A DNA stretch of 22,941 bases from an uncultured Selenomonas sp. (GCA_900552565.1 USAK01000029.1:1-22941); one strand, 5' to 3'; shown: positions 1-7,614, numbered from the stretch's first letter. Program-made: numbers and translations. Notes: a model not told the origin generated them from the letters alone.

Positions 1-858
1 GACCTCGCCCGCCTCGGCGGTGTCATGGTCAAGGGCACGACCCTGAAGCCGCGCCGCGGCAACGACGGCGTGCGCATCACGGAAACGCCGAAGGGCATGC
101 TCAACTGCATCGGCCTTGAAAATCCGGGCGTTGCGGTGTTTCTCAAGGAAACCCTGCCGCGCATCAAAGCGTACGGCATGAACGTCATTGTCAACATCTC
201 GGGCAGCACGGCCGAGGAGTACGGCGAGCTCGCCGGCCTCCTCGATGTCGATGGCGTGGCGGCAATTGAGCTCAACGTTTCGTGCCCGAATGTCAAGGAA
301 GGCGGCATCGTCTTCGGCACGGACCCGGCAGCAGCTTCTGCCGTTGTGCGCGAGGCTAAGGCCCATACAAAAAAGCCGGTCATTCTCAAGCTCTCGCCGA
401 ATGTGACGGACATCGTCACGATGGCCAAGGCAGGGGAAGAAGCCGGTGCCGATGCGATTTCCCTCATTAATACGCTTCTCGGCATGGAAATCGACATTCA
501 CCGCTATCAGCCGGTGCTCGGCAATATCACCGGCGGCCTTTCGGGCCCATGCGTCAAACCTGTAGCCGTACGCATGGTCTGGCAGGTCGCACAGGCCGTC
601 CATATCCCGATTATCGGCATGGGCGGCATCGCGAGTGCCGAAGATGCCGTCGAGTTCTTCCTCGCGGGCGCGAGTGCTGTTGCCGTCGGTACGGCAAACT
701 TCACGGACCCCGAAATCACGATGAAAATCTGCGACGGCCTGACGAAGTACCTCAAGAAGCAGGGCTTTACGCATATCAATAAAATGGTCGGCAAAGCAAA
801 TCCGGGCTTTCTCGGGTTTGCCAAGGCCGATTCAGGGGAAGGAGCGAAGGCAGAATGA
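1..858 (+). CDS. pyrD: Dihydroorotate dehydrogenase, class 1B catalytic subunit (5' end missing)
   Basis: Catalyses oxidation of dihydroorotate to orotate in UMP synthesis, as an FMN-containing cytoplasmic subunit. The frame is open from base 1 (DLARLGG before the first Met), so the gene begins outside the window and about 285 residues are present. Visible landmarks are KGTTLKPR, the ELNVSCPNVKEGG active-site loop whose Cys is the class 1 catalytic base (TGC near 284), KLSPN, NTLLGM, GNITGGLSGP, and the FMN-phosphate loops IIGMGGI and VGTANF. The KEGG-type loop and the pyrF neighbour fit the 1B type, which works with an electron-transfer subunit PyrK; pyrK would be expected upstream but is not visible. 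The stop overlaps the pyrF start by four bases (ATGA), so the two are translationally coupled. Confidence 0.96.
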   Translation, partial: DLARLGGVMVKGTTLKPRRGNDGVRITETPKGMLNCIGLENPGVAVFLKETLPRIKAYGMNVIVNISGSTAEEYGELAGLLDVDGVAAIELNVSCPNVKEGGIVFGTDPAAASAVVREAKAHTKKPVILKLSPNVTDIVTMAKAGEEAGADAISLINTLLGMEIDIHRYQPVLGNITGGLSGPCVKPVAVRMVWQVAQAVHIPIIGMGGIASAEDAVEFFLAGASAVAVGTANFTDPEITMKICDGLTKYLKKQGFTHINKMVGKANPGFLGFAKADSGEGAKAE

Positions 859-1580
859 CGATGAAAGCAGATGACCGCCTGATTGCGGCGCTTGACTTCC
901 ACACGATGGCGGAGGTCAAGGCCCTTGTCGAGACGCTCGGTGACAGCGTTTCCTATTATAAAGTCGGCATGGAGCTGTTCTACAGCGTTGGCGGCGAAGT
1001 CGTCCGCTATCTGCGCGAGAAAGACAAACACGTTTTTCTCGACCTCAAGCTCCACGATATCCCGAATACCGTCGCCGGCGGCCTTTGCTCGCTGATGAAT
1101 CTCGGCGCGGACATCCTCAATGTTCACGCGAGCGGCGGCTATACGATGATGAAGACGGCAGCCGACCGCCTGCACGCGGAAGCGGAAAAGCAGGGCGTAC
1201 CGTGCCCAAAGCTCATTGCCATCACGGTGCTCACGAGCATCAATCAGGAAGACTGGGATGGCGTGGGGCAGACGCTGCCGATTAAAGACGCGGTCGTGCG
1301 CCTCGCAAAGCTTGCAAAGTCGGCCGGTCTTGACGGCGTGGTTGCTTCGCCGCAGGAAGCCGCGCTCATTCGCGAGGCCTGCGGTGAGGATTTCCTCATC
1401 GTGACGCCGGGCGTGCGTCCGGCGGGCTCGGCGGTCAATGACCAGAGCCGCATTGCGACGCCGGCGACGGCGCTCAAAAACGGCGCGAGCCATCTCGTCA
1501 TCGGCCGTCCGATTCGCGCAGCGGCGGACCCGAAGGCTGCGGTCGAAGCTATCTTGAAAGAAATGGAGACGGTGAAATAA
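855..1580 (+). CDS. pyrF: Orotidine 5'-phosphate decarboxylase
   Basis: Last step of UMP synthesis: decarboxylates OMP to UMP. It has 241 residues, the usual length of the bacterial 25-kDa class. The N-terminal LIAALDF strand carries the first substrate-binding Asp. The catalytic DxKxxD tetrad segment appears as DLKLHDIPNTV at about residues 62-72. The C-terminal phosphate-binding part reads VTPGVRPAGS, then NDQSRIATP and HLVIGRPI. The start overlaps the pyrD stop by four bases; a second ATG two codons later (861) is possible but less well placed. pyrE follows after one base, giving a tight pyrD-pyrF-pyrE operon that makes UMP from dihydroorotate and PRPP. Confidence 0.97.
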   Translation: MTMKADDRLIAALDFHTMAEVKALVETLGDSVSYYKVGMELFYSVGGEVVRYLREKDKHVFLDLKLHDIPNTVAGGLCSLMNLGADILNVHASGGYTMMKTAADRLHAEAEKQGVPCPKLIAITVLTSINQEDWDGVGQTLPIKDAVVRLAKLAKSAGLDGVVASPQEAALIREACGEDFLIVTPGVRPAGSAVNDQSRIATPATALKNGASHLVIGRPIRAAADPKAAVEAILKEMETVK

Positions 1581-1581
1581 C

Positions 1582-2163
1582 ATGGGTATGACAGAACAAG
1601 AAGTAAAAGATCTCCTGATGAAGACGAATGCCATCATGAACGGCCACTTCCTGCTGACGTCGGGCCTGCACAGCCCGCATTATGTGGAGAAGTTCAATGT
1701 GCTGCAGCATCCGAAATACACGCAGCAGCTCTGCGAGGCGATGGCGGAAAAATTTAAGGACGCGAATATTGAGACGGTTGTCGGCCCGATGACCGGCGGC
1801 ATTCTGCTCGCGCATGAGACGGGCAAGGCGCTTGGTACGCGCGCAATCTTTACGGAGCGCGTGAACGGCAAGATGACGTTCCGCCGCGGTTTCCACCTGC
1901 ATCCGGGCGAGCGCTGCCTGATTGTCGAGGATATTGTGACGACGGGCGGGTCCATCAAGGAAGTCATTGATGTCGTCAAGGCTAATGGCGGCGTGCCGGT
2001 GGCTGTGAGCATGCTCGTGGACCGCAGCGGCGGCAAGGTCAATTTCGGCGATGTGCCGTGCACGGCTCTGCTGCATCTCAATGTGGAGACGTACAAGCCG
2101 GAGGAGTGCCCGCTGTGCAAGCAGGGAATTCCGATGACGAAGCGCGGACGGACTGGTCGCTAA
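1582..2163 (+). CDS. pyrE: Orotate phosphoribosyltransferase
   Basis: Transfers the ribose-phosphate of PRPP to orotate, forming OMP for PyrF. It has 193 residues, typical of the short Firmicute type. The PRPP-binding signature is CLIVEDIVTTGGS (about residues 113-125). GPMTGGILLAHETG lies upstream of it, and the flexible-loop region is around GKMTFRRGF. The C-terminus has a CPLC pair (ECPLCKQG), common in clostridial-type PyrE and possibly metal binding. The chosen ATG follows pyrF by one base, with GGAGA about 12 bases upstream; ATG 1588 is an alternative. It is the last gene of the pyr operon, with a terminator about 90 bases downstream. Confidence 0.96.
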   Translation: MGMTEQEVKDLLMKTNAIMNGHFLLTSGLHSPHYVEKFNVLQHPKYTQQLCEAMAEKFKDANIETVVGPMTGGILLAHETGKALGTRAIFTERVNGKMTFRRGFHLHPGERCLIVEDIVTTGGSIKEVIDVVKANGGVPVAVSMLVDRSGGKVNFGDVPCTALLHLNVETYKPEECPLCKQGIPMTKRGRTGR

Positions 2164-2251
2164 AGGCAAAAGGCATACCAGTAATGCGACCGTGTGTGGA
2201 TCGACGGGTAAAAAATAATATAGAATGGAGTCTCTTTGGGAGATACGAGGG

Positions 2252-2284
2252 GCAGTCAGTGAAAACTGGCTGCTTCTTTTTTTC
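2252..2284 (+). terminator. Rho-independent terminator of the pyr operon
   Basis: Arms GCAGTCAGT and ACTGGCTGC form a nine-base stem (one G-U) closed by a GAAA tetraloop. TTCTTTTTTT follows at once. It lies 89 bases after the pyrE stop. Confidence 0.9.
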
Positions 2285-2316
2285 GTACGCGGGGATGGGG
2301 GTCACGGAGGGGAGGC

Positions 2317-2505
2317 GCCGACGCAGGCTGCCTGACGCTTCGCATGGCCGGTGGCTAAATTTATTTTTTGTCTTTTATGGCAGCCTTACGGAAGGGCTAA
2401 ACGCACTTCGTTTGAACGACGCCCTTCCGCAAGGGTTCTGGCGGACAAAAAATAAATTCTTCACGCCAGCGGCCAAAGCTCCGCTTACAGGTAGCCTGCG
2501 TCGGC
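2317..2505 (+). repeat. Nested palindromic repeat, copy A (189 bp)
   Basis: The outer arms are 2317-2334 and 2488-2505 (GCCGACGCAGGCTGCCTG against its complement with one mismatch). A middle 15-bp perfect arm pair is at 2358-2372 and 2444-2458 (AATTTATTTTTTGTC). A central stem GGAAGGGC/GCCCTTCC is at 2390-2397 and 2421-2428. The apex has a small AAACG-CACTT-CGTTT hairpin (2399-2413). Copies B and C have the same architecture and length, and D is a half copy. It sits after pyrE on the same strand. No protein is plausible here. It could be a MITE-like element or a structured 3' RNA; the function is unknown. Confidence 0.85.
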
Positions 2506-2735
2506 TCACAATCCTGCACGTATTGGGTACGCGTGCCGGTTTGGCGATGCTGGATCGTGCTGCGGCTGGATGTGGGGATTTTTTGCTCGTGCTTCGCACA
2601 TCGCTAGTGCTGAGCCTATAAAGCCTCCACCTTTAGGGGGAGGTGGGCCCGCAGGGCTCGGAAGGGGTCCTTGTCTTCTGCTCTTTGTCGTGATACGATA
2701 ATAATAGAAAATGTATCTAAAAAGGAGCGATTGCG
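2506..2735. repeat. Non-coding stretch with a second short palindromic repeat (about 2625-2672)
   Basis: No convincing gene lies in this stretch. From about 2630 there is an imperfect hairpin, CCTCCACC-TTTA-GGGGGAGG, followed by GTGGGCCCGCAGGGCTCGG. I recall similar short intergenic palindromes scattered in Firmicute genomes, but I cannot verify copy number from this window, where only one copy is visible. The rest is the leader of the next gene. Confidence 0.45.
2671..2699 (+). promoter_or_regulatory. Candidate sigma70-type promoter for the DUF1847 gene
   Basis: TTGTCT (2671-2676) and TACGAT (2694-2699) are separated by 17 bases, with four of six matches in each box. The site lies about 37 bases upstream of the start codon at 2736. 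The AAAGGAG ribosome site is at about 2720-2726. Confidence 0.35.
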
Positions 2736-3341
2736 ATGAAGTGCGATTGTGCAAACTGTCCTACGCATGTCTGCTATACGAAGGGGGTCGACTGCACTGG
2801 CGTAGATAAAGATACAGTGCTGGCGGAGTATACGGAAGAGGAGCGCCGGATTATGAAGGCGGCGGCTTATGTGGAAGGGACGTTCTACAGCAATATTACG
2901 CGGCTGCAGGAGACGGCGGAGTTTGCGAAGGCGATGGGCTATAATAAGCTGGGAATGGCGTTCTGTATTGGGCTGAATGAGGAAGCGCGCTACATTGCGC
3001 GGTTTTATGAAAAGCAGGGCTTTACGTTTTACAGTGTGTGCTGCAAGAACTGCAGTGTGGCGAAGAAGGAGCTGGGGCTGAAGCAGGTGAAGCCGGAGCT
3101 TCCGCATGAGGCGATGTGCAATCCGAAGATGCAGGCGAAGTTCCTTGCGGAGAAGGGGACGGAGCTTTATATTTCGTGCGGGCTCTGTGTCGGGCATGAT
3201 ACGATTTTCAATCAGAGCTGTGCGGGGCCGGTGACGACGCTTGTCGTGAAGGACAGGCTTTTGGCGCATAATCCGCTCGGGGCGATTTATTCGCGGTACT
3301 GGAAGCGGAAGCTTGGCATCATGGAGCCGGGGGAGGTTTAA
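2736..3341 (+). CDS. DUF1847 family cysteine-rich protein
   Basis: A 201-residue cytoplasmic protein that I recognise as DUF1847; its biochemical role is not established. It is strikingly Cys-rich in clusters: an N-terminal KCDCANCPTHVC segment (Cys 3, 5, 8, 13) plus Cys 20, a central VCCKNCS, and a C-terminal ISCGLCVGHD followed by QSCAG. This pattern suggests a metal or iron-sulfur centre (inference). No signal peptide or membrane segment is seen. The start is supported by AAAAAGGAGCG ending eight bases before the ATG. It appears monocistronic: repeats lie before it and a separate unknown gene after it. Confidence 0.85.
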   Translation: MKCDCANCPTHVCYTKGVDCTGVDKDTVLAEYTEEERRIMKAAAYVEGTFYSNITRLQETAEFAKAMGYNKLGMAFCIGLNEEARYIARFYEKQGFTFYSVCCKNCSVAKKELGLKQVKPELPHEAMCNPKMQAKFLAEKGTELYISCGLCVGHDTIFNQSCAGPVTTLVVKDRLLAHNPLGAIYSRYWKRKLGIMEPGEV

Positions 3342-3455
3342 GAAGGTCGGAGCGTTTACCTCTTGTTAACCAATCGATAATCTCTTTGTGTACAAAATCC
3401 TCTATAATGTAAAGTGTAGAAAGTGAATCACGTCGATTTAGAGGGGGCTTCCTCA

Positions 3456-3854
3456 ATGAAAAACGCATTTCCAGCCATGCATTGCCACTGCTTTAAGGAC
3501 ATCAGCCTGAAATCGCAGCGCCGGATGATGCAGGATGCGTCGCGCGGCAAATGGTATAATCTCGTTCGTTTGCGGGATATTCCGGCGTTTGCGGCGTGGC
3601 TTACGGATGATTTTCACGAATGGACGGAACAGAGTCCGGACGAAGGGGAGGCCCTGCGCGCGCAGAAGAACGGCATGACCATCGTGGTCTGGTACGATGG
3701 CCGCCGGACAATCTGCGGCCGCCACGCCATGCTGCTCTGGCACACGTTCTGCTGCTTTCGTGAGGATATCCTCAACGGCACGGCGCCGGGCAGTGTGAAT
3801 ACGGCGGAAGAAAGCGCGGAAGAAAATACGTTTGAGGAACTTCAGGAAGCCTGA
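3456..3854 (+). CDS. Small hypothetical protein (132 aa)
   Basis: I do not recognise a family. The protein is soluble-looking, begins MKNAFPAMHCHCFKDISL, contains several Trp/His/Cys residues (KWYNLVRLRD, IVVWYDGRRTICGRHAMLLWHTFCC) and ends in an acidic Glu-rich tail. The ATG at 3456 is chosen because GAGGGGG (3441-3447) precedes it at good spacing. The frame also extends upstream to a GTG at 3423 without a ribosome site. A TATAAT hexamer (3403-3408) is a likely -10 box, though no good -35 is visible. A strong terminator follows, so this is a self-contained transcription unit. Confidence 0.75.
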   Translation: MKNAFPAMHCHCFKDISLKSQRRMMQDASRGKWYNLVRLRDIPAFAAWLTDDFHEWTEQSPDEGEALRAQKNGMTIVVWYDGRRTICGRHAMLLWHTFCCFREDILNGTAPGSVNTAEESAEENTFEELQEA

Positions 3855-3875
3855 TTTCTTTAGGATGCACGGCAG

Positions 3876-3902
3876 GGGCCATCGTTTGACGATGGCCCTT
3901 TT
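3876..3902 (+). terminator. Rho-independent terminator
   Basis: GGGCCATCG, loop TTTGA, then CGATGGCCC and TTTT form a perfect nine-base stem 21 bases after the stop of the preceding gene. Confidence 0.9.
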
Positions 3903-4032
3903 CGTATACTGCGGATGTTGCGGAAATTTTGGAAAAGCATCTTTTGAGGACAGGTGGGGTGGTTGGGCTTTTTCGTTCTGCCTGTGTTATAATAAAGGCT
4001 AAGACTTTACGATTTAAAAAGGATTTATGCTC

Positions 4033-4995
4033 ATGGTTCAATACGATGATAAGAAAACAGAGACGCCTGTGCCGCATGCGGCGGTGAGTTCCATCAGCAT
4101 GACGCTGGGTCTTTTCGCTTTGGGCATTGCGTGGCGCAAGGCGGGGGTGCTTTTAGGGCTGCCGCGGGAAATCGGCGAGGGAATCCTCGCATTTACGTTT
4201 GTGCTCTGGCTTTTCCTGCTCGCGCATTATGCGGGACAGGTCCTGCGCAGTCCCAACGGGGCAGGACCTGAGCTCTTTTTGCAGCTCAAGGACCCGTTTT
4301 TCACGCTCGTACCCATCACAACGGGGCTTGCGAGCGTTGCGCTGCTGCCGTATGTGCCGGGACTGGCCGAGGTCATGCTGGTCGTTGGCGTCGTGGGACA
4401 GCTCTGTTTCAGTTCGTACCATATCGGCGGACAGTGGCAGGGCGGTACGCCGCTGGCCATGGAGACGCCGGCCATGTACATGCCGACGGTCGGCGCGAAT
4501 TTTGCCTCGGCCATCGCCCTCGGCGCGTTTGGCGAAAATGAATGGGGTTATCTGTTCTTCGGCGCGGGTTTTCTCTCGTGGATGAGCCTCGAGTCGGCCT
4601 ATCTGTTCCGGCTGCGCACGGATAAGCCGATGCCCGAAAAGAAACGGCCGCTCATGGGCATCCAGCTTGCACCGGCGTTTGTCGGCAGCTCGGCGTACCT
4701 TTCGTGCAGCGGCGGGCAGATTGACGCGGTCGTTCTCGGCCTCATCGGCTACGGCATCCTCAATCTCTTTTTCCTGCTGCGCCTCGTCACGTGGATTCTG
4801 CGCGTCGGCCTTTCGATGTCGCTCTGGGCGTTCTCGTTTGCCATGGCCTCGATGGTCAATGTCGGTTTTCATCTCTGGCATGCCAATATGACCGGTTCTT
4901 TCCACGTGCTCGGCCTGACCTTTGTCGCGTTTGGCACGTTTATCATCGCCCTGCTGCTCTGCGGCACCGCCCGTCTCATCGCCCTGCACAGATAG
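4033..4995 (+). CDS. TDT family transporter (TehA / SLAC1-like)
   Basis: An integral inner-membrane protein of about 320 residues with roughly ten hydrophobic segments, the usual size and topology of the tellurite-resistance/dicarboxylate transporter family. Members move anions or C4-dicarboxylates, and the substrate here cannot be told. Membrane segments include SISMTLGLFALGIAW, ILAFTFVLWLFLLAHYAG, FFTLVPITTGLASVALLPYV, MLVVGVVGQLCFSSYH and the C-terminal FVAFGTFIIALLLCG. ATG 4033 is preferred because AAAAAGGA (ends 4023) sits nine bases upstream; ATG 4027 in the same frame is too close. TATAAT (3988-3993) is a plausible -10. The gene converges on the DUF134-NifX gene and the two share a terminator. 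Confidence 0.85.
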   Translation: MVQYDDKKTETPVPHAAVSSISMTLGLFALGIAWRKAGVLLGLPREIGEGILAFTFVLWLFLLAHYAGQVLRSPNGAGPELFLQLKDPFFTLVPITTGLASVALLPYVPGLAEVMLVVGVVGQLCFSSYHIGGQWQGGTPLAMETPAMYMPTVGANFASAIALGAFGENEWGYLFFGAGFLSWMSLESAYLFRLRTDKPMPEKKRPLMGIQLAPAFVGSSAYLSCSGGQIDAVVLGLIGYGILNLFFLLRLVTWILRVGLSMSLWAFSFAMASMVNVGFHLWHANMTGSFHVLGLTFVAFGTFIIALLLCGTARLIALHR

Positions 4996-5030
4996 CATGC
5001 AATCGTGCGTATAAAAGTATAAAAGCATAG

Positions 5031-5086
5031 AGAAAGAGGCATTTCTTCGCGGCCGCGCTGCGGTGTGAGAAGAAATGCCTCTTTCT
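5031..5086. terminator. Bidirectional terminator between convergent genes
   Basis: A perfect 18-base stem (5031-5048 with 5069-5086, AGAAAGAGGCATTTCTTC and its complement) encloses a 20-base GC-rich loop. The A/T-rich outer stem gives a U-run in either direction. It separates the transporter gene from the minus-strand DUF134-NifX gene. Confidence 0.85.
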
Positions 5087-5135
5087 TTAGTAGCAGACAG
5101 GGAGATGTTTAGATGGGAGAATTTTGCTTAGAAAA

Positions 5136-5966
5136 TTATTCGTGCTGACCTTGTTGGCCATGGCCGTGCTGGCCGCAGCCGTGTCCGCCATGGCATTCAT
5201 GTTCATGATGCGAGCAATGGACGGCCGGGTCATAGTTGAGCTTGCCGGCGAGGAATTCTTCGACGGCCTGGTCGGCACTGCCCGAAGTACCGCCATAGAG
5301 CGTGATGCCGGCATTTGCGAGGGCCGACTGAGCACCGGCACCGATGCCGCCGCAAATCAGCGTGTCGACGCCATGCTGCTGCAGGAGAACGGCCAGAGCG
5401 GCGTGGCCGGCGCCGTTGCAGGGCAGGACCTCGGACGACACAACTTTGCTGTCTTCAATCGTATAGAGCTTAAAAGCCTGCGTCTTGCCGAAATGCTGGA
5501 AAATCGTCTGATTGGCTTCATTATAAGTAACTGCGAGTTTCATGGAAAAATCCCCTTTCATATCATTTACATGGGTCATAGGATTTGCCGGATTGGCAAA
5601 GGAATGACAGCAATAGGCTGTCTTGGCATCTGAATTAGCCGACTTGGAAGCGAACGGGCACGGAATGCCGGGCATATCCCGACAAAAAGCGTAGCTGCCG
5701 CCCGCAATCTGCAGGGGCCGTCCCTCGACAAGCGCCGCTGTCAGCCGTTTGCGCGCCGAGGCGTAGAGAGCCTGCACGGTCGTACGGGCGACGAGCATCT
5801 GCGCAGCGCATTCTTCCTGCGTCAATCCCTCATAGTCGAGCAGCCTCAGGCACTCGTATTCCTCGAGTGTCATCGTGATGCGCGGCCTGTCCGTCGGCGG
5901 CTCGGGGCCAAATACCTCAAACTGCGGCCTTTGACAGATGCGGCGTTTTTTGCAGGGTCTGGCCAT
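5136..5966 (-). CDS. DUF134 DNA-binding domain fused to a NifX/NifB-type cofactor-binding domain
   Basis: A 276-residue two-domain protein. Residues 1-100 are DUF134: MARPCKKRRICQ, then a sigma-like helix-turn-helix (MTLEEYECLRLLDYEGLTQEECAAQMLVARTTVQALYASARKRL). Residues 142-245 are a dinitrogenase iron-molybdenum-cofactor type domain (MKLAVTYNEANQTIFQHFGKTQAF, then VDTLICGGIGAGAQSAL). A His/Cys-rich tail (HCSHHEHECHGGHGC) probably binds metal. The linker has five Cys. The start at 5966 is supported by GGAAG seven bases upstream; an in-frame ATG at 6020 lies inside an operator. A second ribosome site, AAAGGGGA (5551-5558), lies just before Met 142, so the NifX domain may also be made alone. 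It probably senses a metal or Fe-S state and controls its own promoter (inference). Fusions of this kind occur in clostridia. Confidence 0.88.
   Translation of the reverse strand: MARPCKKRRICQRPQFEVFGPEPPTDRPRITMTLEEYECLRLLDYEGLTQEECAAQMLVARTTVQALYASARKRLTAALVEGRPLQIAGGSYAFCRDMPGIPCPFASKSANSDAKTAYCCHSFANPANPMTHVNDMKGDFSMKLAVTYNEANQTIFQHFGKTQAFKLYTIEDSKVVSSEVLPCNGAGHAALAVLLQQHGVDTLICGGIGAGAQSALANAGITLYGGTSGSADQAVEEFLAGKLNYDPAVHCSHHEHECHGGHGCGQHGHGQQGQHE
5551..5558 (-). promoter_or_regulatory. Internal ribosome binding site before the NifX domain
   Basis: The minus strand reads AAAGGGGATTTTTCC and then ATG (5543), which begins MKLAVTYN, the normal start of a free-standing NifX-like protein. 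Spacing is near optimal, so a shorter second product is likely. Confidence 0.6.
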
Positions 5967-6014
5967 GGCATCACTTCCTTCCTGAACTTCCTTGAATTTC
6001 TGAATTGTTGTTAT

Positions 6015-6026
6015 TGACATATGTCA
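6015..6026. promoter_or_regulatory. Operator-like palindrome 1 (TGACATATGTCA)
   Basis: A perfect 12-base palindrome just downstream of the predicted transcription start of the DUF134-NifX gene. It is an exact copy of the palindrome at 6054-6065, with centres 39 bases apart. Confidence 0.75.
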
Positions 6027-6038
6027 TTTACTATCTTT

Positions 6039-6066
6039 ATTATACCGTATTCCTGACATATGTCAA
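6039..6066 (-). promoter_or_regulatory. Sigma70-type promoter of the DUF134-NifX gene
   Basis: On the minus strand a perfect TTGACA (6066-6061) is followed after 16 bases by a perfect TATAAT (6044-6039). The -35 box lies inside operator 2, and operator 1 lies in the first transcribed bases. Binding at both would block initiation. Confidence 0.8.
6054..6065. promoter_or_regulatory. Operator-like palindrome 2 (TGACATATGTCA)
   Basis: Identical to operator 1 and overlapping the -35 hexamer of the minus-strand promoter. The likely ligand is the DUF134 protein itself (inference from position). Confidence 0.75.
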
Positions 6067-6131
6067 TAACTATTATTTTGCATAGCACTTACTATTCTCT
6101 TTTCGTATGACACTTTCTTTAAAGTAAGTAT

Positions 6132-6160
6132 TTCTCATAACAGCCATCTTTTTGTATAAT
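6132..6160 (+). promoter_or_regulatory. Candidate promoter of the phosphoesterase gene
   Basis: TATAAT (6155-6160) with TTCTCA (6132-6137) 17 bases upstream, four of six matches in the -35. The start codon is about 120 bases downstream. It diverges from the DUF134-NifX promoter. Confidence 0.5.
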
Positions 6161-6282
6161 ATAGTTGAAAAGAGATTTCAGGAAGTTTTACCGTTTTAGC
6201 GAATATAAGAAGATAATAGGAAGATTCTTTCCTTATGATAAGCACAGTGAAGGAACAGTGAAGGATAGGAAAGGAAAATATC

Positions 6283-7611
6283 ATGAACAGCAATAAAGAT
6301 AGAGAAAAAACGGAAGGAAAAAGCGGCCCAAAGATGTCACGCCGCAAATTCTTGGCCATCTGCGCGAGTGCTGTTGTGCTCGCTGGCGGCGGCTGGGCGC
6401 TGTCGCGCAACGAGGTAGTCAATCGTCTGGCCGGCAGGGCCATGGGCGCGGCTCAGGGCAAACTGCCCATCGATTATCTGCGTCAGGTCATCGCGGCCGA
6501 CAACGAACACGCGCGCACGATTATGTGGCAGTCAGATGTAAATCTGCACGAACCTGCGGTCGAATACCGGCTGCAGGGAGAGAGTCATATCTCGTCGGTA
6601 CCGGCAGAACACGAGACATTTGCCGATGACGGCGTGAGCGTCGAGCTCTACACGGCAAAACTCAGCGGACTTGAGGCCGGCAAAACCTACGAATACCGAA
6701 TCAAGGCTGATGGCCAGCAGGATGACTGGCACCGTCTGCAGACTGACGGCGGCGGCTGTTTTTCCGCCCTGATTTTCCCCGATTCACAGTCGAACGACTA
6801 CACCGACTGGAAAAATCTCGCGCAGGATGCCGCTAAGCGTAACGGGCAGGCAGATTTCTTCATCAACATGGGCGACCTGGTCGACAACGGCGAGGACCAC
6901 CGTCAATGGGATGCGTGGTTCGATGCCTTGGCCGGCATCATCGATCGCATCCCTGTGGCCCCGCTCATGGGCAATCACGAGACCTACAACGAGCAGTGGA
7001 AAGTCCGCGAGCCCGTGGCATATCTCAGGGAGTTTGCCCTGCCCGACAATGGCAGCGAAGAATTTGCGCGCCGCTATTATTCGTTTGACTACGGCGAGGC
7101 TCATTTCATCGTCATTGATACGCAGACCGATGAAGCCGCTGACTTTCATCAGGGGCTTCTTGAGACGCAGCAGGCCTGGTTCCGCGAAGATGTCAAAAAG
7201 TCTGACAAGAAATGGAAGATTGTCCTGATGCACAAAGACCCGCTGCAGTACCGCTTCACACGCAATGCTGACCGCAAGGAAGGTTTTTCCGATGAAGGGC
7301 GCGAGTGGATGCCGCTTTTTGACGAGGCTGGCATCGATATCGTCTTTTCCGCGCATCTGCACACGTACCGCAACCGCGGGCATATCAAAAACTTTCAGCG
7401 CGATGAGAGCGGCCCTCTCTACATCCTGACCGGCGTCGCCGGCAACGTGCGCTACCCCGGCCTCTGGATTGACCATGCCCTCGACAAAGTTGTCGCGCCC
7501 CAGCCCGAGACCGACAACTACCTGACCCTCAGCGTCAGCAAGGACAAGGCCGACATCGCCTGCTATCTGCCTGACGGCACCGAAATCGACCGCGAGACAC
7601 TCAAAAAATAA
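6283..7611 (+). CDS. Tat-exported metallophosphoesterase, purple-acid-phosphatase-like
   Basis: A 442-residue exported phosphoesterase. The N-terminus carries a twin-arginine signal, MSRRKFLAICASAVVLAGGG (residues 18-37), implying export of the folded protein. Residues about 60-155 resemble the fibronectin-like N-domain of purple acid phosphatases (ARTIMWQSD, LSGLEAGKTYEYRI). The metallophosphoesterase core follows: FPDSQ (Asp 167), MGDLVDNGED (Asp 198), MGNHE (Asn 230, His 231), LMHKDP (His 317) and SAHLHTYR (His 358, 360). The usual GHxH is AHLH here. The substrate is unknown; phosphate monoesters or diesters are likely. AGGAAAGGA precedes the ATG. It stands alone, ends in a shared terminator and converges with the deformylase gene. 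Confidence 0.9.
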   Translation: MNSNKDREKTEGKSGPKMSRRKFLAICASAVVLAGGGWALSRNEVVNRLAGRAMGAAQGKLPIDYLRQVIAADNEHARTIMWQSDVNLHEPAVEYRLQGESHISSVPAEHETFADDGVSVELYTAKLSGLEAGKTYEYRIKADGQQDDWHRLQTDGGGCFSALIFPDSQSNDYTDWKNLAQDAAKRNGQADFFINMGDLVDNGEDHRQWDAWFDALAGIIDRIPVAPLMGNHETYNEQWKVREPVAYLREFALPDNGSEEFARRYYSFDYGEAHFIVIDTQTDEAADFHQGLLETQQAWFREDVKKSDKKWKIVLMHKDPLQYRFTRNADRKEGFSDEGREWMPLFDEAGIDIVFSAHLHTYRNRGHIKNFQRDESGPLYILTGVAGNVRYPGLWIDHALDKVVAPQPETDNYLTLSVSKDKADIACYLPDGTEIDRETLKK

Positions 7612-7614
7612 AAT

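Noticed and set aside
507..1637. A 376-codon minus-strand frame across pyrD, pyrF and pyrE
   Set aside because: It is antisense to three well-recognised genes and has no recognisable domain.
2317..2505. Simple intrinsic terminator for the palindromic repeats
   Set aside because: The T-rich tracts lie inside paired middle arms rather than after a stem. The elements are far longer than terminators, and in two of four cases a normal terminator precedes them.
2058..2621. A 187-codon plus-strand frame running through repeat A
   Set aside because: It is an overlapping frame of pyrE continued through a terminator and a palindromic repeat. Its peptide resembles translations of repeat D, which shows it is only translated repeat.
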